Assembly (NCBI GenBank): GCA_963575745.1
Contig: CAUYUJ010019600.1
Span: 130,803-153,302, forward strand
Reading direction: 5' to 3'
Origin: Prorocentrum cordatum
Taxonomy: Eukaryota > Sar > Dinophyceae > Prorocentrales > Prorocentraceae
Length of the DNA stretch: 22,500 bases
Part shown: positions 8,890 through 18,666 of the stretch, in pieces
How the letters are laid out: the number at the start of each line of letters is the position of its first letter
Numbering within the stretch: position 1 is the stretch's first letter
Program-made: the position numbers and the translations under genes
The notes under the pieces: generated by a model
Told to the model about the DNA's origin: nothing
Seen by the model: the letters and a program-made list of their open reading frames with translations, nothing else
Databases searched by the model: none

Positions 8890-9660
8890 CCTGCTTGGCA
8901 CGGGGACGCAATGCGCGCGTGCTCTGTGAGGGCGTGAAATCGCTTACTCGGTATTCTGGAGCCCTCTTGGTGTTACGATTTTGATGCGTCATACAAGAAA
9001 CTAACAACCAACCTTGCGGCGATCAATGAAACTGGCCTATCCGGGCCTTTGTGAGGGTCAGTCTCTTGGGGCCGATTTGGGGCCCTCAAAAGCCTCTCTT
9101 GGGCCGTCTTGGGGCCCCTTGAGCCGTCTTGGAGCCCTCTTGAACCCTCTTGGGCCATCTTGGGGCCGTCTTGGGGGCCTCTTGTGCCGTCTTGGGGCGA
9201 TCCTGGGGGCCTCTTGGGCCGTCGTGAACCCTGTGAAGACCAAAGAAGCAGATATGCTAACCATGTATGCTTTCCCAAGGGAATGGGACTTGTTCGCCTA
9301 CTGGGCGCCCTTTTGGAGGCTTTGTGGGGCGTATTGAGGGCTCTTTGGCCCCTCGTTGAGCGCTCTCGGGTCGTCTTTGGGCCCTCTTGAACCTCCCTGA
9401 AGCGGTCGTGGCTGTAGCTGCTCTTAGGGGCCGTCTTGGGCCGTCTTGGGGCCCTCTGAGGCGCTCTTGGGGCTGACTTGGACCGTCTAGGGCCGAACAT
9501 GGCCGATCTTGATGCCCTCTTGGGCCTCCCTTAGGCCGTTGTGGCAGTAGCTTGGGCGCTCTTGGGGCGGACTCGGGGCGTCTTGGGGCCCTCTGAAGCG
9601 CTCTTGGGGCTGACTTGGGCCGTCTAGAGCCGAACATGGCCGGACATTTGACCATCAAAC
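8890..9660. repeat. Higher-order repeat unit 1 (minus-oriented short motif)
   Basis: It begins with CTGCTTGGCACGGGGACG and continues through GCTCTGTGAGGGCGTGAAATCGCT, in two parts, and a CATACAAGAAACTAAC block. Then comes an array of 10-11-bp units alternating TTGGGGCCCTC and TTGGGCCGTC (a ~21-bp dimer), an A-rich block with GCAGATATGCT near 9247, and more of the array. The same anchors in the same order occur in units 2 and 3. Confidence 0.75.
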
Positions 9661-10810
9661 CTGCTTGGCACGGGGACGGAAAGCGCTCGTACTCTGCGAG
9701 GGCGCGAGATCGCTTGCTCAGCATCTTGGAGCTAATGGTGTTAAGACTTTGTCATACAATAACTAACCTCCAACCGTGCGAAAATCAATGAATACGGCCT
9801 ATCCGTGCCTTCTTGGGGGTCCTTTTGGAACTCCTTTGGGCCGTCATGGGGTCTCCTTGGGTAGTGGTGGGGCCCTCTTGAGCAGTCTTTGGGGGCTTGG
9901 GCGGTCTTGGGGCCCTGTCGGGGCCCTCTGGGGCCCTCTTGGGGACCTGCTGTGGCTCTTGGAGCTCTTTTGGGAACATTCTCGGGCCCTGAGGGGCCTC
10001 TCTTGGGCAGTCGTGTAGCTCTCCAGGGCTGTCTTGGAGCCCTCTTGGGCCGTCTTGGCGCCGTCTTGGGGGGCCTCTTGTGCCGTGTTGGGGGGCGATC
10101 CTGGGGGCCTCGTGGGCCGACGTAGAACCAGTGAAGATAAAAAATATAGATACATACATATATATATACACTTATATTTTCGCTAAACATGTACGTCTTC
10201 TCAAAAATAATCGGACTATGTTTGCATCTTGGGTGCCCTTTTGGAGGCCTCGTGGAGCGTCTTGAGAGCGTCGTCTTGAAGCCATCCTGGGCACTCTCTG
10301 AACGCTCTCGGGCCGTCTTGGGGCCCTCTTGGGCCTGTCTGAGGCCGTCGTGGAGGTAGCTTGGGCGCTCTTGAGGCTGTCTTGGGCCGTCTTTCAGCTC
10401 TCTGAGGCGCTCTCGGGGCTTTTGCCTCTGGGGCGTCCTTTTGGAGGCCTCGTGGAGCTTCTTGAAAGCCTTTGTGGCCGTCTTGAGGCCATCCTCCTCC
10501 TGGGCCGTCGTTGAGCGCTATCGGGTCGTCTTGGGGCCCTCTTGGTGAGCGAGCAACGACATATGTACATGTACGCCCTCCGCGATCTTGAATGCACGAA
10601 CGTCCTCGTTCAAACGCCCTCCAGGGGAAGCTAACCGCGTACGTGTACATATGTTTGCTGGCCTTTGACTTGGGCCTCCCTGAGGCCCTCGTGGCGGTAG
10701 CTTGGGCGCTCTTGGGGCGGACTTGGGCCGTCTTGGGGCCCTCTGAGGCGCTCTTGGGGTTGACTTGGGCCGTCTAGAACCGAACATGGCCGAACATTTG
10801 GCAATTACAC
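9661..10810. repeat. Higher-order repeat unit 2
   Basis: Starts with CTGCTTGGCACGGGGACGG and repeats the anchor order of unit 1: GCGAGGGCGCGAGATCGCT, a CATACAATAACTAAC block, the TTGGGGCCCTC/TTGGGCCGTC array, and an A/T-rich block (10131-10200, here with a TACATATATATA run). It is longer than unit 1 and contains an extra segment at about 10540-10660. Its end (10670-10800) closely matches 9515-9650. Confidence 0.75.
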
Positions 10811-11345
10811 CTGCTTGACACGGGAACGGAAAGCGATGGTGCTCTGTGAGGGCGCGAGATCGCTCGCTCAATGTCTTGGAGCCCACTTGGTGTCAAGACT
10901 TTGGTACGTCATACCAAAAACTTACATCGAACATTGCGAAACTCAATGAATATGGCCTCTCCCGGCCGTTGGGGGGGTCCTCTTGGAGCTCCTATGGGCC
11001 GTCTTGGGGCCCTCGTGGGTCGTCCTGGGGCCCTCTTGGGCCGTCTTGGGGGGCTTGGGCCGTCTTTGGGCCCTCTGGGGCCCTATTGGGGACCTCGCAA
11101 TGCCATCTTGGGGCTCTCTTGGGAATATTTTTGGGCGCTCAGGAGCCTCTCTTGGGCCGTCGTCGAGCTTTCTGGGGCCATCTTGGAGCCCTCTTGGGCT
11201 GTCTTAGGGCCACCTTAGGGACATTTGTGCCATCCTAGGGCGATGCTGGGGGCCTCTGGGCCATTGTAGACCCCGGGGAAAAAAAAAGCAGATATGCTCA
11301 AAACGCACGTTTTCCCAAGGGGGATGGGACGACGTTTTGCCGGTC
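10811..11345. repeat. Higher-order repeat unit 3 (shorter)
   Basis: Starts with CTGCTTGACACGGGAACGG, then the GAGGGCGCGAGATCGCTCGCT block, a CATACCAAAAACTTAC block, the short-motif array, and an A-rich block with GCAGATATGCT at about 11288. It ends near the CCCAAGGGGGATGGGAC word that also occurs near 9270-9290 in unit 1. Confidence 0.7.
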
Positions 11346-11404
11346 CCAGGGGGTCGATAATCCCCAGGGGGGGGGGGATAAAGTCTAGTTTCGTGCTAGA
11401 CAGC

Positions 11405-11600
11405 AAGACCGACGGGCGGCCAGAATACGCCAGACTGGCACACAGGGCCGGACGGGCGGCGGCGACGGGCGGCGACGGGCGGCCACAGGCCGGCCAGACC
11501 GGCAAACGGGGCCAAGCGGGCGGCGGTGACGGGCGGCGACGGGGCGGTAATGGGGTGGCGACGGGGCGGCGACGGGGCGGCCACGAGCTGGCCGGGGCGG
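11405..11600. repeat. GGGCGGCGAC-type short tandem repeat
   Basis: Variants of GACGGGCGGC / GACGGGGCGGC recur every 8-12 bp, with some diverged stretches. Arg/Pro-rich frames on both strands come from this repeat. Confidence 0.75.
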
Positions 11601-11654
11601 CACATCGGCCCAGTGCCCCGCAAGACCAAGAAGAACACCTGGGTGCAGGCACTG

Positions 11655-11930
11655 CTCGGGGAAGGTTGCTCGCGCCGTAGCGCCGCGCGCACGCGTCCTA
11701 AGGCAGTTGCAACAGCTTCACGGATGGAGGGGAGCGGTTTCAAAATGTGGCTCTCGCCGTAACGCCGCACACATTCGCTTTCAAAAGTCGCGACAGATTC
11801 TCGGATGTGTGGAGGGGGTCGTTTCCAAAATGTAGCTGTCGCCGCAGCGCCGTCCCCAGTCGTCTCAAGAAAATGTGACAATGTCCAGGATGGCAAGGGG
11901 ATCGTTCTCAAAATGATTCTCTCGCCCCAG
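11655..11930. repeat. ~84-bp monomeric satellite units
   Basis: Units beginning CGCCG(C/T) lie at 11681, 11764, 11848 and 11931, a spacing of 83-84 bp. Each ends in TTTCAAAATG-(T/A)-..CTCTCGCC(G/C)CAG or a close variant. These are the more diverged monomers flanking the dimeric array. Confidence 0.8.
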
Positions 11931-12956
11931 CGCCGCGCAAAGAAGATCTTAAGCTTCACAGCAGACTCAAGGATGGAAAGCGGATGTGTTTAAAAGTGGG
12001 GCTCTCCCCCTGGCGCCGCGGACAATTGTCTCACATCTCAAACCATTGCAACCGCTGCAAGGATTTACACGGGCCCTTTCAAAATGATTCTCTCGCCTCA
12101 GCGCCGCGCACATAAGTTCTCAATCTTCGCAGTAGATTCAAGGCTGGAGAGCGGATGTGCTTACAAGGGGGGCTCTCGCCTAGGCGTCGCGGACAAGTGT
12201 CTCACATCTCAAACCATTGCAACCGCTGCAAGGATCTACACGGGCCCTTTCAAAATTACGCTCTCGCCGCAGCGCCGCGCACATAAGTTCTCAACCTTCG
12301 CAGTAGATTCAAGGATGGAAAGCGGATGTGCTTACAAGGGGGGGCTCTCGCCTAGGCGCCGCGGACAATCGTCTCACATCTCAAATCATTGCAACCGCTG
12401 CAAGGATTTACACGGGCCCTTTCAAACTGATTCTCTCGCCTCAGCGCCGCGCACATAAGTTCTCAACCTTCGCAGTATATTCAAGGATGGAAAGCGGATG
12501 TGCTTACAAGGGGGGCTCTCGCCCAGGCGTCGCGGACAATTATTTCAAATCTCAAAAAGATTGCAACCGCTGCAAGGATTTAGCACGGGCCCTTTCAAAA
12601 TGAGGCTCTCGTCTCAGCGCCGCGCACATAAGTTCTCAATCTTCGCAATGGATTCAAGGATGGAAAGCGGATGTGCTTACAAGGGGGGCTCTCGCCTAGG
12701 CGTCGCGGACAATTGTCGCAAATCTTAAGAAGATTGCAACCGCTGCAAAGATTTACACTGGCCCTTTCAAAATGATTCTCTCGCCGCAGCGCCGCGCACA
12801 TAAGTTCTCAATCTTCGCAGTGGATTCAAGGATGGAAAGCGGATGTGCTTACAAGGGGACCTAGGCGTCGCGGACAATTGTCGCAAATCTCAAAAAGATT
12901 GCAACCGCTGCAAGGATTAGCACGGACCATTTTCAAAATGGGGTTCTCGCCTCAGC
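11931..12956. repeat. 171-bp dimeric satellite array
   Basis: The start word CGCCGCGCA occurs at 11931, 12102, 12273, 12445, 12618, 12790 and 12956, giving spacings of 171, 171, 172, 173, 172 and 166 bp, so about six units. Neighbouring units are very similar. Each unit is two related halves: half A (GCACATAAGTTCTCAA ... GGATGGAAAGCGGATGTG) and half B (CGTCGCGGACAATTGTCTCA ... GCAACCGCTGCAAGGAT). The halves share the skeleton CGnCGCGnACA, TCTCA, CAAGGAT and CTCTCGCCT. A reading frame stays open over parts of it but shifts between units, so it is not coding. Confidence 0.9.
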
Positions 12957-13195
12957 GCCGCGCGCACACTTGTTTCCCATGCAACGTTTACCTGGATGCA
13001 GGATGGCTCTTTTTCAAAATCAAACCCTCGATTCCGAAACTTCAACGCACGTAGCGCTGGACGGATGCATGGCGGCTCTCTCGTCGCTTGAGGCGTCCTC
13101 GAAGTCCACCACCACGGATGTAGAACTGCACATCCGTTGCGTGGATGGGGGGCGGCTCGTTCGAAAAGGGGGTCTCGCTGGACACCGCCGGAACT
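12956..13195. repeat. Diverged ~84-bp satellite monomers (array edge)
   Basis: After the last clear dimer, traces of the monomer continue: CGCCGCGCGCACACTTGT, then GTAGCGCTGGACGGATGCATGG ... GGCTCTCTCGTCG in parts, then CATCCGTTGCGTGGATGG ... GTCTCGCTGGACACCG. Units are strongly diverged, as expected at the edge of an array. Confidence 0.55.
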
Positions 13196-13613
13196 GAAGG
13201 GTCATTGATTCTCGCGTTCCTGATCACGCGCCAGAAGACTGAAGGAACCCAGGGACACACACATGAGTACACATAAACACCAGGCTACCGGCTACCTCAT
13301 CCATTCGAATGTATGCTTGATTTTCGCCTTCCCATGCACTTCCCAAATTTACCAATCTTTTCCTGGGAGTCGATGACAATTTGCGTCTGTGCGTTTGTTC
13401 CCCTCCCCTCCTGCTCCTGAAAAATGCAAGGCAATTCCATTTCAAGGCGGGGCCCTCCCTAAAAATGGCAGGCCGGACCGTGATGGTCTTTGAAGAGGGG
13501 GGGGAGCGATTCCCGCAATGAGCAGGAGGACTTGTAGGGGCGTGTGAGGAAGAATTTGGGACGGGAACGTCTATTGCAGCACCGTTTGCGTATCTTCGGT
13601 TATAGGTTATCAT
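13196..13613. other. Unassigned sequence, immediate 3' flank of the retroelement tail
   Basis: About 420 bp of mixed-composition sequence. A minus-strand frame stays open, but only because it runs in from the adjacent microsatellite; its product has no motif I recognise. I see no gene. Confidence 0.35.
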
Positions 13614-13617
13614 GGTC

Positions 13618-13696
13618 CTTCTCCTCCTCCTCCTCCTCCTCCTCCTCCTCCTTCTCCTCCTCCTCCTCCTCCTCCTCCTCCTCCTCCTCCTCCTCC

Positions 13697-13739
<43 letters not shown>

Positions 13740-13927
13740 CATCATCCTCCTCCTCCGCCTCCGCCTCCTTCGCCTCCACTTCCTCCTCCGCCTCCTCCTC
13801 CACCTCCGCCTCCTCATCATCATCCTCCGCCTCCGCCTCTTCCGCCTCCGCCTCCGCCTCCGTCCTCCTCCTCCTCCTCCTCCTCGTCCTCCTCCTCCTC
13901 CTCCTCCTCCTCCTCCTTCTCCTCCTG
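13618..13927. repeat. (TCC)n/(TCA)n microsatellite, GGA on the minus strand
   Basis: TCC with a (TCA)n block at about 13698-13742 and CTCCGC interruptions. On the minus strand it reads (GGA)n and abuts the 3' end of the retroelement, 90 bp after its last stop codon, so it may be the element's tail or the microsatellite it inserted into. Poly-Ser, poly-Leu and poly-Glu frames are artefacts. Confidence 0.95.
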
Positions 13928-14020
13928 AACTGAACTGAAACCCACCACAGAACGCGCTAAGCGTGCAGGGAAGACGTGCACCAAATTAGAAAGTTAAAAA
14001 ACAGAACGAGTTACAAGTGA
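13928..14020 (-). other. Retroelement 3' untranslated tail
   Basis: Ninety-three bases between the last stop codon (TAG at 14023-14021) and the (GGA)n tract. Read on the minus strand it ends in a short TTCAG duplication (TTTCAGTTCAGTTCAGGAGG) directly before the GGA repeats. No poly-A signal is evident. A short 3' end running into a simple-repeat tail is common in non-LTR elements. Confidence 0.6.
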
Positions 14021-14945
14021 CTACCGCCTGCAGTCTGAACCGAAAAAGTTCAAACTGTGCCCCTCAAAGAAGGGGTCCAAGGGATTATAGAAGGCGCGAA
14101 CACCCTCATCAATGGCGTCCTCGGCACCAATGGAAAATTCACGATCGCTTGGGGAGCACACTGATTCAGCTACGCGAAACAGCGAAGCAGCCAGGAATTC
14201 GCACAGCGGCGGCGGATATCGTTTAGCCGGTGCCGTCCTGAATGCCCCAGAGGGGTCTCTTCCAATCAGAGTAGCGTGGGAGCCTGGCGGGTGGCAGCAA
14301 CGTCCTCTTCCAGGGACATGGGCCAGGGCTTCACGAAAGTGCGGCTGATTAATTACGAGGAAGACTGTAGGTTTGACGCTGGGCGCCCCAAAACAGCACT
14401 GATCAACCCAAACGAAGTCGACCGTGCTTTTATCTTGAGGGAGCGTCCGCAAATAGGACACCTCAGAAACAAACCAGGAACTCGGAAGCAAGGGGTCAGG
14501 GGGAGGGGCGGGATGCTCCTGGATGCCCGCAGCGCCATAATATATAACAAGCATACATCAACAAAACGGAGGTCCTCAAGAGGCCACTGCCGAGGTCCAG
14601 CTGGGCCCCTTCGCGGGCATTGGCCTGGGGGACCCCCCACAAGTAGGCTAAGGAACGAATTAGGCGGGGTCCACCGTCGGGCAGCTCAAACCTCCGAGCC
14701 GCACACCAGCTTTCACAGGGTGGACCAGCGAGCACACCTACGGCAAACCCATCACGAGTCATGGCTAAAAAGGTCTGGACGGCCCTAGGGTCCATTAAAT
14801 TGCCCGCAACACTGTCGTTCTGGATATCAACTGATAACATCGCTAGGGGGTGGGGTGAGTGGTGCACGAGCCCATCGAAATAGAACTGTACATCCCCCCA
14901 GCGCCTCTGGCCACTAAATAAGTGAAGCACATAGCGAGTGCCCCC
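14021..14945 (-). pseudogene. C-terminal PPC methyltransferase-like domain of the retroelement polyprotein
   Basis: Seen: YVLHLFSGQRRWGD (about 14933-14890), then LSVDIQND and GNLMD, then LAGPPCESWCAARR with the PPC cysteine codon at 14717-14715, then GPRLIRSLAYLWGVP. After a +1 frame change near 14540 it continues with GIQEHPAPP, VDQCCFGAPSVKPTVFLV, LIGRDPSGAFRTAPAKRYPP and a stop at 14021. Known: a glycine-containing motif I, an acidic residue after strand 2, and a Pro-Pro-Cys motif IV are the signature of cytosine-C5 DNA methyltransferases, and retroelements carrying methyltransferases have been reported in dinoflagellates. Inferred: this is a diverged Rossmann-fold methyltransferase-like domain fused behind the RT. 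ENV- and QxRxR-type motifs were not identified, so activity is doubtful. The DQC...KPT tail seems particular to this family. Confidence 0.6.
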
Positions 14946-15229
14946 GACGGGTCTGGGAATGCGCAGGGAATCAAACAGGAAGGGAGTCTCAACCAACACC
15001 GGGGCAGGCGGAGGGTCGGGAGGCACCAACTCCTCCAGGACTCCAGGCGGGCCAGGGGGGATAGGAGGGCCATAGAACCTGAACTTAGGGATAGACGCCT
15101 TCTCCGATCTGAGGCCACGCTTCTTCATGGACTTAGTGTTGTCAGCGGTTTGCTCTCGCTCTTGCTGGATCTGCTCAGGTCCAGCGGGCGGGAAGAACGA
15201 AGCCCAGGCCTTGAAGCGCGCAGTTCTAC

Positions 15230-15300
15230 CATTTTTTAAATGTCGCACTAAACGATTGCGGGCATGAAAATGGTTGAGGCAATGCTGGCAATTGGGGCCG
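15230..15300 (-). other. Cys/His (zinc-finger-like) motif downstream of RT
   Basis: The translated minus strand has NCQHCLNHFHARNRLVRHL, with Cys-x2-Cys, a His five residues on and another His eight later. Post-RT Cys/His motifs are common in non-LTR elements and are thought to help bind nucleic acid. The spacing matches neither a perfect C2H2 nor a perfect CCHC finger: the usual last His of a C2H2 finger is missing. It sits between the RT thumb region and the Pro-rich linker before the methyltransferase-like domain, in the same frame as both. Confidence 0.5.
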
Positions 15301-15559
15301 ACGACGAACTTCAGCGAGAGGACGGTCTCAGGATGCGCCTGCAAGCGGCGCTTGCGCCGGAGACGGAGCAAGGTGCCTAGATCAGGTCGGTCAACCTTAA
15401 CCAAAACTTCAGCATTCATGGGCCTTCGCCCAGGACCAACATCTCGAGCCTTGCCCAGAGCGGCCCGAAAGCTACCAACATAGGCCGCGGAAACGAACGA
15501 GAAATCAGAGGCAGATAAACGGCACCAAATAGCGCAATTGTACCAGAGGGCCGAGGCGC

Positions 15560-16900
15560 ACAACGCGCCAGTCCACTGAGCTTTTCGAAACACGGCCAGC
15601 ATGGGACGAGGGTACACCGAGGCTTTCAAGGGACCCAAGGCAACCTGCTGCTTCGCTCTGCGAAGCGTCAACTCGGGGCGAAGAAGGCCATCGCGGTGCA
15701 CCAAGGACCTAAGGGACTTGTGCACATCAGGAAGGTCGACTTTGACTCCCAAATCCTCAACCGTGTGGGTGCCCCCCTGGTGGACGAAAAATTTCTATTT
15801 GGCAACCTGGGAAAAAAAAAGCTCCCCGAATGGAGAGGAGAATAGCGGATTTGCCCTGCCCGTAGTTCAGACGCATCCCGTGTTAAGCATCGTGTAGAGA
15901 AGGATGCGGATGAGAGCGTCCAGGTGCGTGCTGGGCTGGCGGTTGCCCCGACACACGCACAAGGTGGCGAGGTCGTCCACAAAGGCCGACTCCGCGACCA
16001 TCGGCGCGAGGGGGTCATAATCCAACGCAAGTGTGTGGGCGTGGGAAGGGGGCAGCGACCGAAGGAGCCCCGCCTCGCTCAACTTTCCGCGGAGAGCCCC
16101 AAGGATGGGGCAGAACACAAGGTTAAAAACCAAGTCCGCCATGGCGCCCCCTGGTCTGGACCCCGCGCGGGTCCTAGCCGTAAAACCGCTGCCCTTGACC
16201 CCAAGCCAAGTGTGGGCATGGGCATCAGCCACAAGCATCAGCAAATGTTCGTCCGAAAACATGGCAGGCGCAAGCGCGGGGTTACGCATGAAAAAATCGA
16301 GGACTGGGACCAGGGCCAGGGGCACCTCCGCTTTATCCATGATCTCGGCTCGATCGTCAACAGACGAGCCGACAGGAAGGGCAATTCCCCTCGCCACGGA
16401 GTAAGAAAGCTTGCTTGAGGTCCCCGAAAGCCAACATCGTAGTCAAACCTTTCTGACGGCCAAGGTCCATAAAACTCAAGGCAGTGTGGAGGGCCATGTC
16501 GGCCCCGCGGCCTCTAACCCCCTCCCCCCCGCACTGGGCGCCGAAAGGCAAATGCTCAACACTCGAATACAGTCGGCCACGGAGGAATTTGCGCCGGTGC
16601 TTGGCAATGTTACTCATCAATAAAATCTGGCGACGCTGCTCGAAAAGAGCAGCGTCCCCTTTGCCCTTCGAGAGCTCATGGGCCCAGTCGCCCTTGAAAT
16701 CCAGGGGCTCTCGGCCCTGGATGCCAATCTTCACGAGAAGGGGGTTGACAAGCCGAGCGCACGCACCAGGGGCAGCTCGCAGGAGGGAGTCGGAAACTAA
16801 GTCGGGGCCACTGGCCTTGTTGGACTTGGCAGCTCGAAAGCTGCGGATCGCTTGATCGAGGGACACCAAGTTGTCCAAGCACCTAACGGGGGTGGAACTG
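15560..16900 (-). pseudogene. Reverse transcriptase domain (frameshifted)
   Basis: Synthesises cDNA at the nicked target. Seen in order: SNKASGPDLVSDSLL (about 16834, fingers); ELSKGKGDAALFEQRRQILLM in two parts; motif A FGDLKQAF with the Asp codon at 16422-16420; after a frame change, YSVARGIALP; motif B RPGGAMADLVFNLVF (about 16157-16113); motif C AFVDDLA, the catalytic Asp pair at 15977-15972. A frame change near 15878 leads to GMRLNYGQGKSAILL, and another at a C6 run (15772-15777) leads to VEDLGVKVDLPDVH, the thumb and palm end. All three catalytic aspartates are present. Breaks: one nucleotide too many right after motif A (about 16405), one lost near 15878, and the C6 run. FVDD replaces the commoner YADD. 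With three breaks it cannot make one protein as written. Confidence 0.88.
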
Positions 16901-17850
16901 GCCAAGCTGTCAGGGGGAAGGGAACTGTAACGGTCAAGCATACAATCGACAGAAAAGGTCTCAGCACGCTCGATCTGGGCAAAGTGGGCGCGGGCATCAT
17001 TGGCAACTTCAACAGGGTCGGCCAAAACTTCCCCCTCTGGCGACTTGCGGGTAGGGAGGCGTTGACTCGAGCACTTTCCTGGCCGGCCCCCGAAGGCCAG
17101 CAGGCGACGCAGAAGGACCCACTGGCCCCGAGAATCTTCAGACTCATACGCGGCCTGCACTTGGTCCGCCATGCCCTCTAGGTGAGCAGTACGATCCTCC
17201 TCGAGGAGTCTGCGGACCATGCGGCCCGAACTATTGAGAAAAGAAGTAACAAAGCCCAACGTGTCGTCACGGCCAAGAACGCCCGCATGGTAACCAGCAA
17301 CCGCGCCCACCAGATCAGCGAGGAAGTGCCACTCCCCCGCGACAGAGTCGCCGTCAAACGGCCAGCGCAGGGAGAGGCAACGGCACAAACCAAACAAAAG
17401 GTCAACATCCTTTTTAGACGGAGGGGCGGAAACCTTGCGCCGATCCTTCTGGGACGAGTGAGGTCGGTCTTGCTCCGTGGCCCGAGGGCTCTCATCCCCC
17501 CTTTCAGCAAGCACGTGAGGGCACATAAAACGAAGGTGTTTGGACCTGGGGGAACGCGAGGCAGCACGGACTCTGCGTCGCAAAGAAATGAATTCTAAGG
17601 TCCGAGCATGAACGTTGGGCTTGCGTGGGTACTTAGAGACGGGCGGACGCACTTCGTTCGCAACTTCCCTGATCTGCTGGGTGACTAAAGCATAGTGGGA
17701 GTTGACATCCACCCTCCAAGGAACGAGAGGAACGTCCAGCAGCTCGGCAGCAAACTGAACCTGTCGGGCGGGATCCAACGACGCACTTCTGTCCAACCTG
17801 TTAGCAACTCCTGGAACGAACCAAGAGGTCCACTGAAGGTCGGCGGAAAC
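16900..17850 (-). pseudogene. Endonuclease-RT connector of the polyprotein
   Basis: One open frame continuous with the endonuclease C-terminus and with the RT fingers. It shows Arg/Lys-rich and Ser-rich stretches, then an alpha-helical segment with VRRLLEEDRTAHLEGMA (about 17200) and EDSRGQWVLLRRLLAFGGR (about 17130-17075). The latter resembles the helical 'desert' between endonuclease and RT in other non-LTR elements. No catalytic motif is expected here. It is the longest unbroken piece of the element (about 16360-18060), with no stop codon in the frame. Confidence 0.65.
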
Positions 17851-18655
17851 GGGCCAATGGTCCTCAGCAGCAACCAGGAAGTCCCAGTCGTGCCAAACCC
17901 CGTGATTTTTGACGCACGGGGTGAGACGGGGGGAAGTCAAAACATAGTCCAACCTGTGCGGGGCACCATTGTTGGCGGTCCAGGTGCGACACTCCGTGGA
18001 CCCAGGGAAGAGGGTAGTCGGCGCGTCCAACCCCGAACAGGCCAGGAAATCCACCAAGAAAGCGCCCCCCCCCCATCGACTTCTTGAAGGAAACCATAGC
18101 CCCCCACTCCAATGCCACCCACGATTTGCTTACCAACCCGACCGTTGGCATCAGCCAGGATAACTTTCGCCTTCCACTTGGAGGTGAGAGCAAGGGTTTC
18201 TTCCCACCATTCCGTCCTTAAGTTGAAGTCCGCGTCGTTGTGATGAGCACGGAGGACAGCGATGGTGCGCCTGAAGGCCGGGGCATTGACCTTGACAAAG
18301 AGCCGCCGAGGATCGGCGTGGACCACATAGAAGTGGCGCTTTTCAAACACGAGGGGAACGCCGTCACGAACACCATAAGGATTCTGGAGGGGGCCCCAGA
18401 GTTCGGCCCCCAGGTTCCCATCAGACCCCCCGGAACTGAAGACCGCAAAGGTCCCGGCGGTCCGAACTCCCGAATTGGTACGGGCTTCCTGGATCCCAGC
18501 AAGAGTGACCTCCATGAGGTCAAGTTGAGTGCGGAGCAAATCGGCCTTGGCTCTCCCTTCCGCGAAACGCTGGGCGCGGTCATCTTCATCGCTGTGGCGC
18601 AGGGTGAGAGCGCCATAAGAAACCAAACGGACATTGAGCTCGGCCTCAACCTTAG
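17850..18655 (-). pseudogene. APE-type (EEP family) endonuclease domain (frameshifted)
   Basis: Nicks the target DNA to prime reverse transcription. Seen: LVSYGALTL at the N-terminus; LAGIQEART with the metal-binding Glu codon at 18488-18486; AVLRAHHND; VILADANGRVG with the D-x-N pair (Asp codon 18152-18150); then, after a frame change at the C10 run 18065-18074, HRLDYVLTSPR and AAEDHWPVSAD with the catalytic His codon at 17859-17857. The order and spacing fit exonuclease-endonuclease-phosphatase enzymes of LINEs. Odd: the first conserved position, usually Asn (N-x-x-x-L), is Gly (GGC at 18614-18612), which probably weakens activity. It is entered from the RNase H frame through a G12 run (18655-18666), a second break. 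Confidence 0.82.
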
Positions 18656-18666
18656 GGGGGGGGGGG

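Noticed and set aside
11931-12956. 171-bp repeat as primate alpha satellite
   Set aside because: Only the period matches; the sequence is GC-rich, built of ~84-bp halves, and shows no alpha-satellite or CENP-B-box-like word.
11931-12956. Regular direct repeats as a CRISPR array
   Set aside because: The repeat units fill the whole period with no unique spacers, and no cas genes are nearby.
13544-13938. Poly-Ser, poly-Leu/Ile and poly-Glu/Asp frames
   Set aside because: They are translations of the TCC/TCA microsatellite.
18218-18660. Extension of the RNase H frame through the endonuclease region
   Set aside because: After the G12 run this frame loses similarity, while the other frame carries the EEP motifs, so the extension is an out-of-frame shadow.
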